DNA of 64,000 bases from Anthoceros angustus (Eukaryota; Streptophyta; Anthocerotopsida; Anthocerotales; Anthocerotaceae), in NCBI GenBank assembly GCA_010909165.1, contig VJWM01000283.1, positions 1 to 64,000 of the forward strand, in the 5' to 3' direction. Shown piece after piece: positions 33,517-43,635 of this stretch; positions within the stretch are counted from its first letter, which is position 1; the number at the start of each line of letters is the position of its first letter. The notes below the pieces were generated by a model, which saw only the letters and a list, made by a program, of their open reading frames with translations, was not told the origin of the DNA and ran no database searches. Position numbers and translations under genes: made by a program.

Positions 33517-33706
33517 TGTTAAAATGATAGCATTAGCCCTTAGGGCACGCTTCATTATTTAAGTCATTAGAGCTCAAGCGCCACCTTGAATGGTCACCAT
33601 TCAAAAGCAGTTCACAACACCGCTTGGGCAATGGCCAAGCCTACATTCGAACATTCTCTGTACTCTTATGCAATCTAATGTAAGATCCTGACATCAGTTC
33701 TTCACA
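33517..33706 (+). repeat. Copia-2 LTR 2 (shared middle LTR)
   Basis: Begins TGTTAAAATGATAG and ends AGTTCTTCACA. It serves both as 3' LTR of body 1 and 5' LTR of body 2. TTAGGGCACGCTTCA is at 33,540-33,554. It has no AAAAA duplication on either side, unlike the outer LTRs. Confidence 0.92.
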
Positions 33707-33722
33707 TGGTATCGAGTGGGCG
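33707..33722 (+). promoter_or_regulatory. Copia-2 primer-binding site, body 2
   Basis: TGGTATCGAGTGGGCG directly after LTR 2, identical to the site of body 1. Confidence 0.8.
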
Positions 33723-34292
33723 CCCGCCTGCTCTACCTATCCACCCCATGACATCCATGTGTCTCCTCATCATGCACAGCCATAAGGCGCCCGCCTCGAA
33801 GAAGAGCAAGGGTCAAGCGGAACATTTAGAAAATGTCGGATCACTTAGAGAGCAAAGGAATCTTAAAGCGGGAGAAAACTTGTGGCATTACGGGCGTTAC
33901 TGCGGTGTCCTGCTAATTGGGGAAGAAATTCTCTTAAGAGGTCACATTGACCAACAGTACGATTGGTCTTATCTGCAAGTTGAATTTTTGTTTCACCAAC
34001 CATGAAGAAACAGTTCACTACCACAGGCGTAATTGCCCCAATTTCCCATGGCTGTCAAGCGACAAGTCACATCTTGCCTAGGAAACCTAAGCCGCCAACA
34101 TGGCCTCTACCAACTTCCATCCGCAAAAGACATAGAAGACACCCACAATTAGTAATTGAAAAATTGATTGATGGACCAACCACATGCCCACATAAAATCT
34201 CCCCAACGAACGTCTGAGTCCTTATTACTATGCAAATAGAAATATCTACCCTACTCGAAAACAGTTTGAGTCTAGAAACCGACACACACAAG

Positions 34293-35042
34293 ATGTCAAC
34301 CTCTCACCTCTCCTTGTCCAAGGAGGACAAGTTCGATGGCCAACAACACAATTTCCATACGGAAATTCGGGATGACCAACATCCTCAAAGAGCGCAAGCT
34401 GGGCTACGTCGGCGGGGTAACCCCCAGTCCCATACCTTTCCCAGCAGAACCCAGAAGACAAAAGGCATCGAGGACCACAACCAACAAGCTAAAATGTTCT
34501 CATGCAAAGCATGAAGCAAGGCACCGGCTCGAGGGGCCGGTGGACAGACTGACAGTACGAAATCTATGACGCCCACGACATTATGCATACAATACACACC
34601 ATCAAGAGCTACCTCGGCCTCCGCATGGCGAGAGGTGACCATGTGGACCACCATGCAATGGTGTTTCGAGCTGGGCGGTGAAGTTCCGTGCCCTTGGCTT
34701 CAACATCCCGAGGAGCTCCTAGCGGCAGTGCTATCAACACTCTAATCGTGGGTCATCGTGCAAAGCTTACAGGGCATTCAACCTCTAATCAACAAGGTAC
34801 TCGGTATGCTTACGGAGGAAGGCCGGAAGGTCTTCGCTCACGGAGAACCCTCCTCCAGCGCGCCTTCTTCACAGGAAGAGGGAGGCAACGAGGTCGCGGA
34901 CGAGGCAATTTTTGGAACAAACGCGGCACCCCTAGAGGACGGGCTCCTTTCCCGGCCGTGGCGGTAGGTACAACCCTTCATGGAAGCCCGTCTGCAGCCT
35001 GCAAAATCCCTGGACACACATACGAGGAATGCCGGAAAGATT
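34293..35042 (+). pseudogene. gag: Copia-2 body 2: gag
   Basis: ATG at 34,293 opens the same MSTSHLSLSKEDKFDG as in body 1. FGMTNILKERKLGYVGG follows, then KSYLGLRMARGDHVD-like words in another frame. The knuckle segment is better kept here: ACKIPGHTYEECRK retains C-x4-H-x4-C, with the first cysteine of the CCHC missing. The gag is about 40 bp shorter than in body 1 because of scattered indels. The leader 33,723-34,292 has no clear gene. Confidence 0.82.
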
Positions 35043-35049
35043 AGGCTCT

Positions 35050-36335
35050 TCTAACAACTACAATCAACATTCAGACGGTGGCCTTAACCATGCAAATGAC
35101 ACTCCAAGGCTTTCTTTACTCACGTTAGCCATGAAACACCACCTCACTAGCACACCCTCGGCTCTTGTAGCTTCCTTTCAACACAAGGAACATGCAGTAC
35201 ATAGATTCCGAGCTTAGACATGACTCCCCACAAGGAATACTTCACAAGCCTCAACCCTACGGACAATCCAACTTTGTTAGCCTTGGTGACAACTCCAAAC
35301 ACCACATAATAGGGGTCGGATCAGAGACCTAAGCGTCCAACCTAATTCAACCACCAAATTTCGACGTCCTCTTAGTACCGGACTCACCAAAAATCTCTTT
35401 TACGTAAGGTTGATCAGCCGATGCTACGTTTGTTTTGGAGATGGCCATGCGTCATAGAAACCCCACAAGGCGATCCGACAGCGACCTTAAGAACGATGAT
35501 TTGTACCACCTACGGGTTAGCCACCTCTTCACTCTCTGCGGCATACGAGACAAAATCGACCTTTCTCTCGCCGGCTTGGGCACATGAACAGAGAATGCGG
35601 GATATGATTAAAACACAAGCTCTCATGGTATTCCTCTTACCAATATCGAGGACTTGATCTCTGCGACATGCTCCCTCGGCAAGAGTCACCGGCCTTCCCT
35701 AAGGCATCCTACACACGAGCTACCAAGCGGCTTCGGTTAGTGCATTCCGACCTATGCGGGCCTTTCAAACGATCCCTATTTGGATATACATATTTCATCT
35801 TGTGTCGGCGACTTCACTCGATTCACCGTTATACATCCTCAAGAACAAGGCCCAAGCATTCCCATGCTTTAAAGAGTACAAGATATGGTCGGAGAAGCAA
35901 CGGGTGACACCTTACTCGCCTCGGATCGGGGCGGTGGTGAATCGCTCCACCCAATTTTCCACCTTACGCAAGGAACACATTCATCGGATTACCACTCCAC
36001 ACACCTCTCAGAATGGGGTCATGAGCGGATGAACCGAACTATACAAAATTGCGGGCTAGCCATGCTTATTCATGCAGCTCAAATCCCTCGGCGAGGCGAC
36101 ATCTGTCTACATTGGTAATCGCACAATTACCTCATCCCTCTCACAGGCACTCCATATCCTCCTTGCGGGTCTTGGTGCTCCTGTATGCTCATGTTCCCAA
36201 GGTTATCGAGGACAAAACTCGACAACAAGGCACAAAAGCTTACATTTATCGGCTTCACCGGATCAAAGGATACAAGCTAATCCACCCTCAAACGCACAAG
36301 GTGACCCATTCTCGACGTCACATTTCTTGAGGATA
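35050..36335 (+). pseudogene. Copia-2 body 2: protease remnant and integrase
   Basis: Collinear with 29,800-31,110. Integrase words: LVHSDLCGPFKRSLFGYTYF (first Asp), YILKNKAQAFPCFKEYKIWS, and a SQNGV run near 36,000 where body 1 has the full QQNGVAERMNR Glu motif; here a shift follows directly (MSG / HERMNRTIQ). The strand region IKGYKLIHPQTHKVTHSR is kept near 36,250. Indels relative to body 1 occur every few dozen bases. Confidence 0.85.
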
Positions 36336-37010
36336 TGTACCACAGCAGCCACATCCGTGGGAGTTTCTTCACAATCAGATAGATCGACAATGGTTCCATG
36401 GACTTCTCCTCGCCACTTTCCAAAGACAACTCCGCCAAACCCGCCCGGCCTCCTCCACTCGGCCCGTGCCACCACCACGCCCCGCACCCCTTATCACACC
36501 CCTCAGACACACCACAACCCATCACATTGAGATTTCGACATCAGATCTTGGCGCCCCTCACACCTCAGCGCCTCAAGCCCCGAGCGCCATGGCTCTCGGG
36601 CGAGGGGCGGTGCGATCGCGGGGCGGATCGGAGGCGATGACCTCCATTATAGCAGCCTGCAGTGCGCACCGGACACCCTCAATCCGACAATTTTCCGATC
36701 CACGGAGAGCTCGGCGGTGGCGACGCCGCCACAAGATCAGGCGGCGCCTTCTGTCTGGCGGCGCGAGCACGGCTCGGTCTTCCTCACCGGCATCCCCATG
36801 GCACCCCAGCGGCGCTCTCAACAATTAGGCCAGATCACTTGACCTTGTATGGGCACCGATGGATCGGACCTCTCCTGTATGGCACACAAGCTACATCGCG
36901 GCCTTTTCCAACGAGGCAGCCACAGAATAATGGCATGATACTCAAAGGCAAGACAACAATATTTCGATCCTCATTTTGAGAGCATACATGAGGTTATTCC
37001 ACGACTGATA
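36336..37010 (+). pseudogene. Copia-2 body 2: proline-rich spacer
   Basis: Matches 31,111-31,955 of body 1 but is much shorter. Frames are rich in P, H, R and A (HHHAPHPLSHPSDT, for example). Many 2-15 bp gaps relative to body 1 fall at GC-rich words. Confidence 0.65.
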
Positions 37011-37099
37011 CCACCGACGAGGCGTAGGCAGCGTTGGCGTCGAATACACCGATATTCTACTACGGCAAGATCCTAAGAGCAATATAGCATATTGTCTTA

Positions 37100-38570
37100 A
37101 TGACCAATTTGTCCTAGCTATCGAGCAATAACACGCCCACAAAAGAACATTGGAAGCAAGCAATCAGGTCAGAACTAGAATCCCTAGAAGCCAATAAAAC
37201 TTGGACTCTAACTCTTCTACCTAAGGACAAAAAATTGGTAGGAAGTAAGTGGACATTTAAAATTAAATTAAATGCTGAAGGTAGTATAGAAAGATATAAA
37301 GCTAGACTGATAGCTAAGGGATATTCACAAAAATATGGTTTTGACTACGACGAAACCTTTAGTCCTGTTCTGAAAATAACTTCACTTAGAATCCTCTTAG
37401 CTTTGGCATCTCATCACAACTATGAACTAATGCAACTTGATATTAAGACGGCTTTTCTATATGGCGACCTTGATCACATTATTTATATGGAGATTAGGAA
37501 GGATACATGTTCGTGGATAAGAGAAAGCATAATGCTTGCTTGAAATCCTTATACGGACTTAAGCAAAGCGCCATGAAATGGTATCACAAGTTAGATGTCA
37601 CCTTAAGGAGCTAGAGTTCACTAAGCTAAACTCGGATAGCAACATTTATATCAAGAGACTAGGTAATGAATTCATTGTCTTAGGAGTATACGTAGATGAC
37701 ATAGTTCTTATGTCTAATACTAAGGCTATTTTAGAAAATAGATCTATGCTAGCTAAGCGTTTCTCTATGACAACTTGTAGAGAACTTTCTTTCTGCTTAG
37801 GCATCTGAGATAGAAACGCTAGAAGCATCCTTATTCATCCAAATACATCCAAGAGATTCTAACCAAGTTTAAGATGTTAGACGCTAAACCCATCTCTACA
37901 CCCATGGAAATGAATCTTAAGCTTAGCAGGGAAGCAGACCAACAGGATGATACCTCCAATACTACTCCTCCTCCTTATTCCTCAGCGGTCGGGAGTCTTA
38001 TGTATCTTATGGTTTGCACCAGACCAGATCTATCCTATCAGCCCACTCAAGCTCATTGGAAGGCGGTTAAGAGGATACTCAGATACTTAAGAGCAACCCC
38101 GGACCTAGGGCTGCTCTACTAATCACATATCAAACAAGGAGAGCCTTTACAACTAGAAGGCTTTAGCGACGCCGACGGGCCGGCAACGTCGATAGGAAGA
38201 GCACAAGCACAGCTATGTATACCTACTGAGGCACGGAACAAGCTGGAGCAGCAAGAGGCAACAGTGGTCGCACTCACTCAACAAAGGTGAGTATTGCTCT
38301 TTAACACATGCTTGTAAAGATGGACTTTGGCAACTTCTACAACTTTCGGAGTTAGGCGAAATGCAAAGGATCCCAGGCCTCTCTATTGCGATAACCAGTG
38401 CTATTGCACTCACGTATAATCCAAAGTTCCACGCGACGAAGCACATAGAGGTGCAATTTCACTTCATAAGGCAAGTAGTTGATGAAGGCAAGTTTATAGT
38501 TGTTTATTGCCCGAGCGGATGACGGCGGGCGTGCTACGAAAGCACTCACTCGATCAAGCATCAAGAACAC
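37100..38570 (+). pseudogene. Copia-2 body 2: reverse transcriptase and RNase H
   Basis: The RT frame 37,235-37,543 is intact over about 100 residues: SKWTFKIKLNAEGSIERYKA, YDETFSPVLKITSLRILLAL and MQLDIKTAFLYGDLDHIIYM, including the first catalytic Asp (LDIK). The YVDD active site is at 37,689-37,700 in GVYVDDIVLM. SYQPTQAHWKAVKRILRYLR and a GFSDADG word near 38,165 belong to RNase H. It is better preserved than body 1 in the palm, but stops and shifts remain (37,806 and 38,120). Confidence 0.87.
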
Positions 38571-38630
38571 GTGAAGAATATGGGACTAAGAAGAGTCTCG
38601 GTTACACACAAAGCTTAGCAAAGTTTGCAC

Positions 38631-38649
38631 ATATATATATATATATATA
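38631..38649. repeat. (AT)n microsatellite, Copia-2 body 2
   Basis: Counterpart of the tract at 33,469-33,489, slightly shorter. Confidence 0.9.
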
Positions 38650-38676
38650 GCCTAAGGACTACATGCTAAGTGGGAG

Positions 38677-38870
38677 TGTTAAAATGACAGCATTAGCCCT
38701 TAGGGCACGCTTCATTATTTAAGTCATTAGAGCTCAAGCGCCACCTTGAATGGTCACCATTCAAAGCAGTTCACAACAACCGCTTGGGCAATGGCCAAGC
38801 CTACATTCTGAACATTCTCTGTACTCTTATGCAATCTAATGTAAGATCCTGAACGCATCAGTTCTTCACA
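38677..38870 (+). repeat. Copia-2 LTR 3
   Basis: Begins TGTTAAAATGACAGCATTAG and ends CATCAGTTCTTCACA. TTAGGGCACGCTTCA is at 38,700-38,714. The right TSD copy follows at 38,871. Confidence 0.92.
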
Positions 38871-39740
38871 AAAAAACCCTGACAAGGTGTTGAAACTACT
38901 TAAGACCCTGTATGGTCTCAAACAATCATCCAGAGCTTGGAACGAAGTGTTTCACCAAGTGCTAATTGAGCTAGGCTTTGTGTGTCTGGATGCTGATTCC
39001 AGTGTTTACATCTTGTGTGAGGGCCAAGACTTTATAATCCTGTCTGTCTATGTCAATGATAATTTCCTTTTCAATACCTCAATGACCTTGATGGACAAGA
39101 TCAATAGAGTTCTGCTTACCAGATTTGAAATGAGTGATTTGGGTGAGCTTCCTTTTTCCTTGGGTGTCCAGTTTCACTTCAATCATAGTGACCACACAAT
39201 TGACATCCATCAAGAGCACTATGTGCAGCAACTTCTGCGACGTTTCCAGATGGAGGATGCCAAGCCTGTGGCCACTCCCATGGTGGTTGGGGAGAAGCTT
39301 TCCAAGGAGAACTCACCTACTACTTTGCCTGAGAAGGAAGAGATGGATAGGAAGCCATATAGGCAGGCAGTGGGCTGTCTGCTATATTTAGCTGGATGGA
39401 CAAGGTTAGATATCGGCAGGGCTGTCAACAATGTTAGCCAGTTCCTAGAGAATCCAAGTTTAGAACATTGGACTGCTCTAAAAAGGATTTTTCATTACCT
39501 TAAGGGGACACCTAGGAGAGGTCTCAGGTACTCTAGACAGCATGGTGGTTTAGAACTTTCTGCATACTGTGATGCAGACTGGGCTAGGGACCCAGACACT
39601 AGGAGGAGTGTACCTGCATACTGCTGTTTCCTAGGTCACTCAGTTGTTTCCTGGCCTAGTAAAAAGCTGCCCACCATATGTTTATCAAGCATGGCTCCTC
39701 CATCGTTTATCAAGCATGGCTCCGTTATCTCCTTTCACTT
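38871..39740 (+). pseudogene. Outer copia: end of reverse transcriptase and RNase H (3' half)
   Basis: Continues the frame broken at 28,230: LKLLKTLYGLKQSSRAWNEV, then ILSVYVNDNFLF. The active site reads YVND in place of YVDD, with the codon AAT replacing an Asp codon at about 39,055. DLGELPFSLGVQFHF, AVGCLLYLAGWTRLDIGRAV and the RNase H first block SAYCDADWARDPDTRRS are intact; the frame runs past 800 bp without a stop. It ends after KKLPTICLSSM, where an 18-bp direct repeat (TTTATCAAGCATGGCTCC, 39,682-39,725) and unrelated sequence follow. The RNase H C-terminus and 3' LTR are missing. Confidence 0.9.
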
Positions 39741-39884
39741 CGCACAATACCCCAAAATAAACAACCATTCCTTAGGCAAAAATGTCCGGAAACTCGAGTT
39801 GTCCGTTAAAGATTTTATTCACGTCCCGCCTCAGCCCTTGCGATGACTTGGCTCGGAATTCGGGGAGTTTCGAACGATTCGTAA

Positions 39885-40984
39885 CGGACCAACGGCCACG
39901 GTTCTTGTCTCTTTCGGGTTGGTGTTCCTGGAGCGGCAGTTTTCAGTAGTGGGGAGGGACAGGCTGCAATTACTCCCATCAACCTTGGTGTCCATGGTGG
40001 TGAGGACGTTTCGGTTGTCGAACGTTGCTGCACTGTCGGCCACAACCACAGGGCGTTTTTCAATATAGGGGTACTAATACAGGAACTTAACATCTCGGTT
40101 CTTTACCTTCATTTCCTATACTATCAGGAAAACATGCAGGATTGTCAATCTCGTGAGGGAAGCGCAAGGACAGATCGGCAGCAGCTGATAGACCTCGAGC
40201 ACCAGCTGTCTGAAGCGAGAGAACGGGTAACACTTCATTTCCCCTTCTCCTGCCTTTTGGTTCTTGAAGCGGTCTTTGCCGCTTGCTCCCTGTGAGGACT
40301 ATCATCTCACGTAACGTATCAATTTCTTTCAATTTTTAGTTCGCAGATTTGAGAGAAAGGTCCAATCTCTGGGACTATCCCAAGGTTCGTGTGCTACATG
40401 AGTTTCTGTTTTCTAGGTCAAAAGCTCGCTGTAACCGGGGGTTCCTTCAGGTACGTGGATGTAAATTCTGCGCTGGCTCGTCTCTCCAAAGAAATGCGGA
40501 AGTTACTATGACGTCGTGAGTGCCACATCGAAATTGTCTAACGCGTCAATGTGATGTAATCAATCAGACACATTTTCCACAATGACCAGCCGCTGGATTA
40601 TGCAGGTTGGGAAGGGGAGTGGCATTCGATACGCTGTTTGATCTATCGCACAAATACCATGTCACCAGTCAGGATCAGGGAACAGAGCCGGTGTGTATCG
40701 TTATTTTCAGCTGTCTTCCCGGGATTCACTGAGACCTGGGTCAACGTATTCGTTGTCGCTATTCATTAGCTCTAATTCCCTTGTTTGCTTCCTAGACTAA
40801 CCTTGAAGATTCGGGGGAAGAAGATAAGAGGCTTTATGATCATGCAGGGGGCAATGCGGATGGTCTGTTGCTGGCAGTGGACAAGTTTCTGTCTTCAGAG
40901 GAACGTTCCCAGCTTCCATCATTAACGAGCATGCTACCGGACTTCTCAAGTGGCAGGGACGCAACCATCCGGAGTAAGAAGTAG
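39885..40984 (+). CDS. Unrecognised host gene, last six exons (partial)
   Basis: Six exons join in phase across five short GT-AG introns: (about 39,885)-40,070, 40,128-40,226, 40,340-40,384, 40,451-40,515, 40,606-40,690 and 40,796-40,984 (TAG at 40,982). Intron lengths are 57, 113, 66, 90 and 105 bp. Exon 1 encodes ITPINLGVHGGEDVSVVERC, exon 2 a coiled-coil-like QLIDLEHQLSEARER, exon 5 VAFDTLFDLSHKYHV, and the last exon ADGLLLAVDKFLSSEERSQL and a basic RSKK end. The acceptor of the first listed exon is not certain, and upstream exons are not found; the copia nest begins just upstream. I do not recognise the family. Phase consistency across all junctions makes a real cellular gene likely. Confidence 0.72.
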
Positions 40985-41160
40985 CCGCGTGCGGTATTGA
41001 AATGAAGCACAGACCAATCCAAGCGTTCCATTCACAGCAGCTTTTAGAACAAAAAGATGGAATGGACTCGGTCACAATTCACGAACCTGCTTGGTGCAAG
41101 ACTTTGCTTCTAACCCTACTCGACTGATAACGAAACAAGGGAGGTTTCCAGTGGCTGGGT
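40985..41160 (+). other. 3' flank of the host gene
   Basis: Probable 3' untranslated region and flank; no clear polyadenylation signal stands out. Confidence 0.35.
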
Positions 41161-41259
41161 TATCTCTCCTGTCGTCACACCAGATTGGTGCTGGAAAGAA
41201 CGATCGCGTCAATTAGATGTCATTTACAATATGAAGTAGTTTTTAGGCAGGAAATAAAA

Positions 41260-41740
41260 AATAACTCGGTTCAAATCGCTGTTAAGAAAAGAAAAAACAC
41301 TTCGGCTCGTGGGAGTTTGAGTATGGTGTACAAGACCGGCCACGATGACCGGTGCTATTCTCTTCTTTCTTCGTATCCAGTCTGCCCCAAAGTTTAACAA
41401 AATGCGAACTAAATGCTGCGCCAAAGTTTAACAAAATGCTGGCCATCGTCTGCCCTGAAGTTTATCGAAATACTAACAAATCACTTCGGCTCGTGGGAGA
41501 TTGAGTACGGTGTACGAGACCGGCCATGATGACGGGTGCTATTCTCTTCTTTCTTCGTATCCAGTTACTTCAAAGTTTAACAAATTCACGAACAAAATCT
41601 TTGAGCCAAAGTTTAACAAAATGTTGCTATAATGCTAAGTTTATCGAAATACTAACAAAATGCTGGCCATCGTCTGCTCCAAACTTTAACAAAATGTTGG
41701 CTGCGATGGTCGCTTTATTCCATGACTCTGTGGTGTACCA
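41260..41740. repeat. Duplicated segment with AAGTTTAACAAAATGCTG units
   Basis: A run around 41,301-41,380 (TTCGGCTCGTGGGAG..., then CGGTGCTATTCTCTTCTTTC) is repeated at 41,482-41,565 with few changes. Between and after lie five or more copies of a 20-bp unit CCAAAGTTTAACAAAATGCT and two copies of AAGTTTATCGAAATACTAAC. This is local segmental and tandem duplication next to the 3' end of the host gene. Confidence 0.75.
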
Positions 41741-41770
41741 CATTGGAGTTAGCAAATAGATCCTTCAGGA

Positions 41771-41785
41771 TTAGGGCACGCTTCA
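41771..41785 (+). other. Isolated copia-LTR-type motif TTAGGGCACGCTTCA
   Basis: Identical to the word found in all three Copia-2 LTRs, but with no recognisable LTR around it. It may mark a decayed LTR. Confidence 0.5.
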
Positions 41786-42097
41786 AATAGAGGCTGGCGG
41801 CGATGGAGGAATCTCCAATCCTAAGCAAGGCGACATGCCTAGGCGCCCTTCGCCCTTATGGCCAAGCGCGTAGGGCGCCCCAACACCAGACTGGCCAACC
41901 GGACATAGCTCTTGCATTCTTCCAACCTATAAGAAATCAAAGATTCGGCAATCACAGTACGCTGCCACCACTGCCGCACGCACCAACCCGCTGTCGGCGG
42001 GAAGAAACAACAATCAACCACATGCATTCCAGTGCACATCACCATTCTGCGTTAGAGCAAACACCATAGAAGATTACCTTCGAGCTCAGCTTGACAG

Positions 42098-42327
42098 TGT
42101 TGGAGTATGCGTGTGTGTGTGCGCAGCCGAACTTAGAGCGTAAAGCATGCTTAAGTTATTAGGGCACGTTTCGTGCATAGGGCTTTATGAACAGTTATTA
42201 AGTTAAGGCAGTTTAGATTAATTAAATCGTAAATACAATTATACGGTTGTAACCATACTTAAGAGATGTATTTAAGGCATTTGCCTATATCAATAAATCA
42301 TTGTATTCTGCGTTTATAACTACCACA
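42098..42327 (+). repeat. Possible solo or 5' copia-type LTR
   Basis: A 230-bp stretch begins TGTTGGAGTATGCG and ends near ACTACCACA, AT-rich, with TTAGGGCACGTTTCG at 42,159-42,173 and a TATTTAAGGCATTTGCC region ahead of CAATAAATCATTG, like the promoter/R region of the other copia LTRs here. No partner LTR, primer site or clear target duplication was found. Confidence 0.5.
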
Positions 42328-43630
42328 GGGTATTGTGGTACTACTTTCGCTGACGGCCAGCCGGGCGCGCACGAGTCCCGTGTCGTTGCAATATGCGGTC
42401 CGCTCCCAAGGGAATGCCTTGTTCCGTTTATGCACATCCGTGGCCAACACACCCTCCACCGTTAAGGGACGATGTCTTACCTGAGGTCACCCACCCCGAC
42501 GCGTTCGTCTACCCAAGCGGCGGTTATTCTATCCTTCTCTACTTCGTCCTACTCGTTCACCGTACAGACCCGGGATGGCCAAATGTTTAAGGACTCGTTC
42601 GCGTCCGAAATCTACCAATATTCACTTACCCCCTTCCTCACTTCATTTATCCTGCCGTTCTTACTTATACCCACTATACCAGTTGAGGTTCACGATCGGA
42701 CATGTGCTGACCTCGCGGGCCCACGGTCCGTCTGCCTCGCATGCCATTCTCGGATCCGGCTAATCACGCCCGCTCCAATCCATCGGTCGTCGAACCTCTG
42801 TTCGGGAGGAGCAGAGGTCCGGGGTCCTCCGCGCCTAAACACACACCACCACGCGTTAGGGTCCGGACCAGATCGATCTCTCCGGAGTAGTCTTGCCCGC
42901 TCGCTGACTCGGGACTCGCGTTAGCAAGGGATACAAGGGCTGCAGAAAGAAGCGATATCAACCCCAAAAGAAAGATCCCTTTACTTGAGTGGCAATCGCC
43001 CTCTTATACTACGTCCTGAGGGAGCGCCTTTATTACACCCCTAATTCAAGCTAGTGTCCAGCTCACTATGCCTCAGCAAATGGCTCTCCTCCTCCCCTAT
43101 TTTCTCTACCTACATCTACGGTGGTGGGGCTGTGGTTGACCATGGTTCCTCCCTGGCGCTATGTGGACCACGGACTCTCCCTTTAGGTAGGAAATGGGTC
43201 AGGTTTTTGTTTTTTTTCGTAGGCATGGAGCAGGAAATAAGGCGGAAAGGAAGAAATAAGTCCAGGAATACTCCGCACTTGAGTAGGTGAAGGACTCGGA
43301 GCACACGGAGGAGCTGAGACTACATACAGTCCGGACACTCCAGTGCGGGAGTAAGTCCGGACCACACTCGGGAAATAGGGATAAATCGCCAAGAAAAGTA
43401 ACTTAGGAGTCGGGGCATGTTTTAGGCAGACGGTCCACGTGGGCTGCGAGAGGTGAGCAGGCATGCGGCAGACCCGGACCGTAAGGCTGCAGTGCGTTAT
43501 AGGCGGTATTCACGCCTCTGGAGTGCAATGGCAGGCGGCGTAAGACTAGGTAGCAGTGGCGTAAGGCGAATGCGGGCGTAAAGCGGGAGTAAGCCATACG
43601 GACCTCGGCGATTCACAGACCCGAAGAACC
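42328..43630. other. No gene recognised
   Basis: Short frames only. Contains a T-run near 43,205-43,218 and CGGAC/TCCGGAC words repeated at 43,330-43,420. Nothing resembles a known domain on either strand. Confidence 0.35.
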
Positions 43631-43635
43631 CTCCC

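Larger units (their letters stand above)
28236..38870 (+). mobile_element. Copia-2 tandem array: LTR-body-LTR-body-LTR
   Basis: Three near-identical LTRs of 189-194 bp (28,236-28,424; 33,517-33,706; 38,677-38,870) separate two collinear internal bodies of 5,092 and 4,970 bp. Each body starts with a primer site and ends with the same AT repeat and AGTGGGAG purine run. One 5-bp duplication flanks the whole array, so it behaves as one insertion that later gained a body, for instance by unequal LTR recombination. The bodies differ mostly by short indels. Confidence 0.92.
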
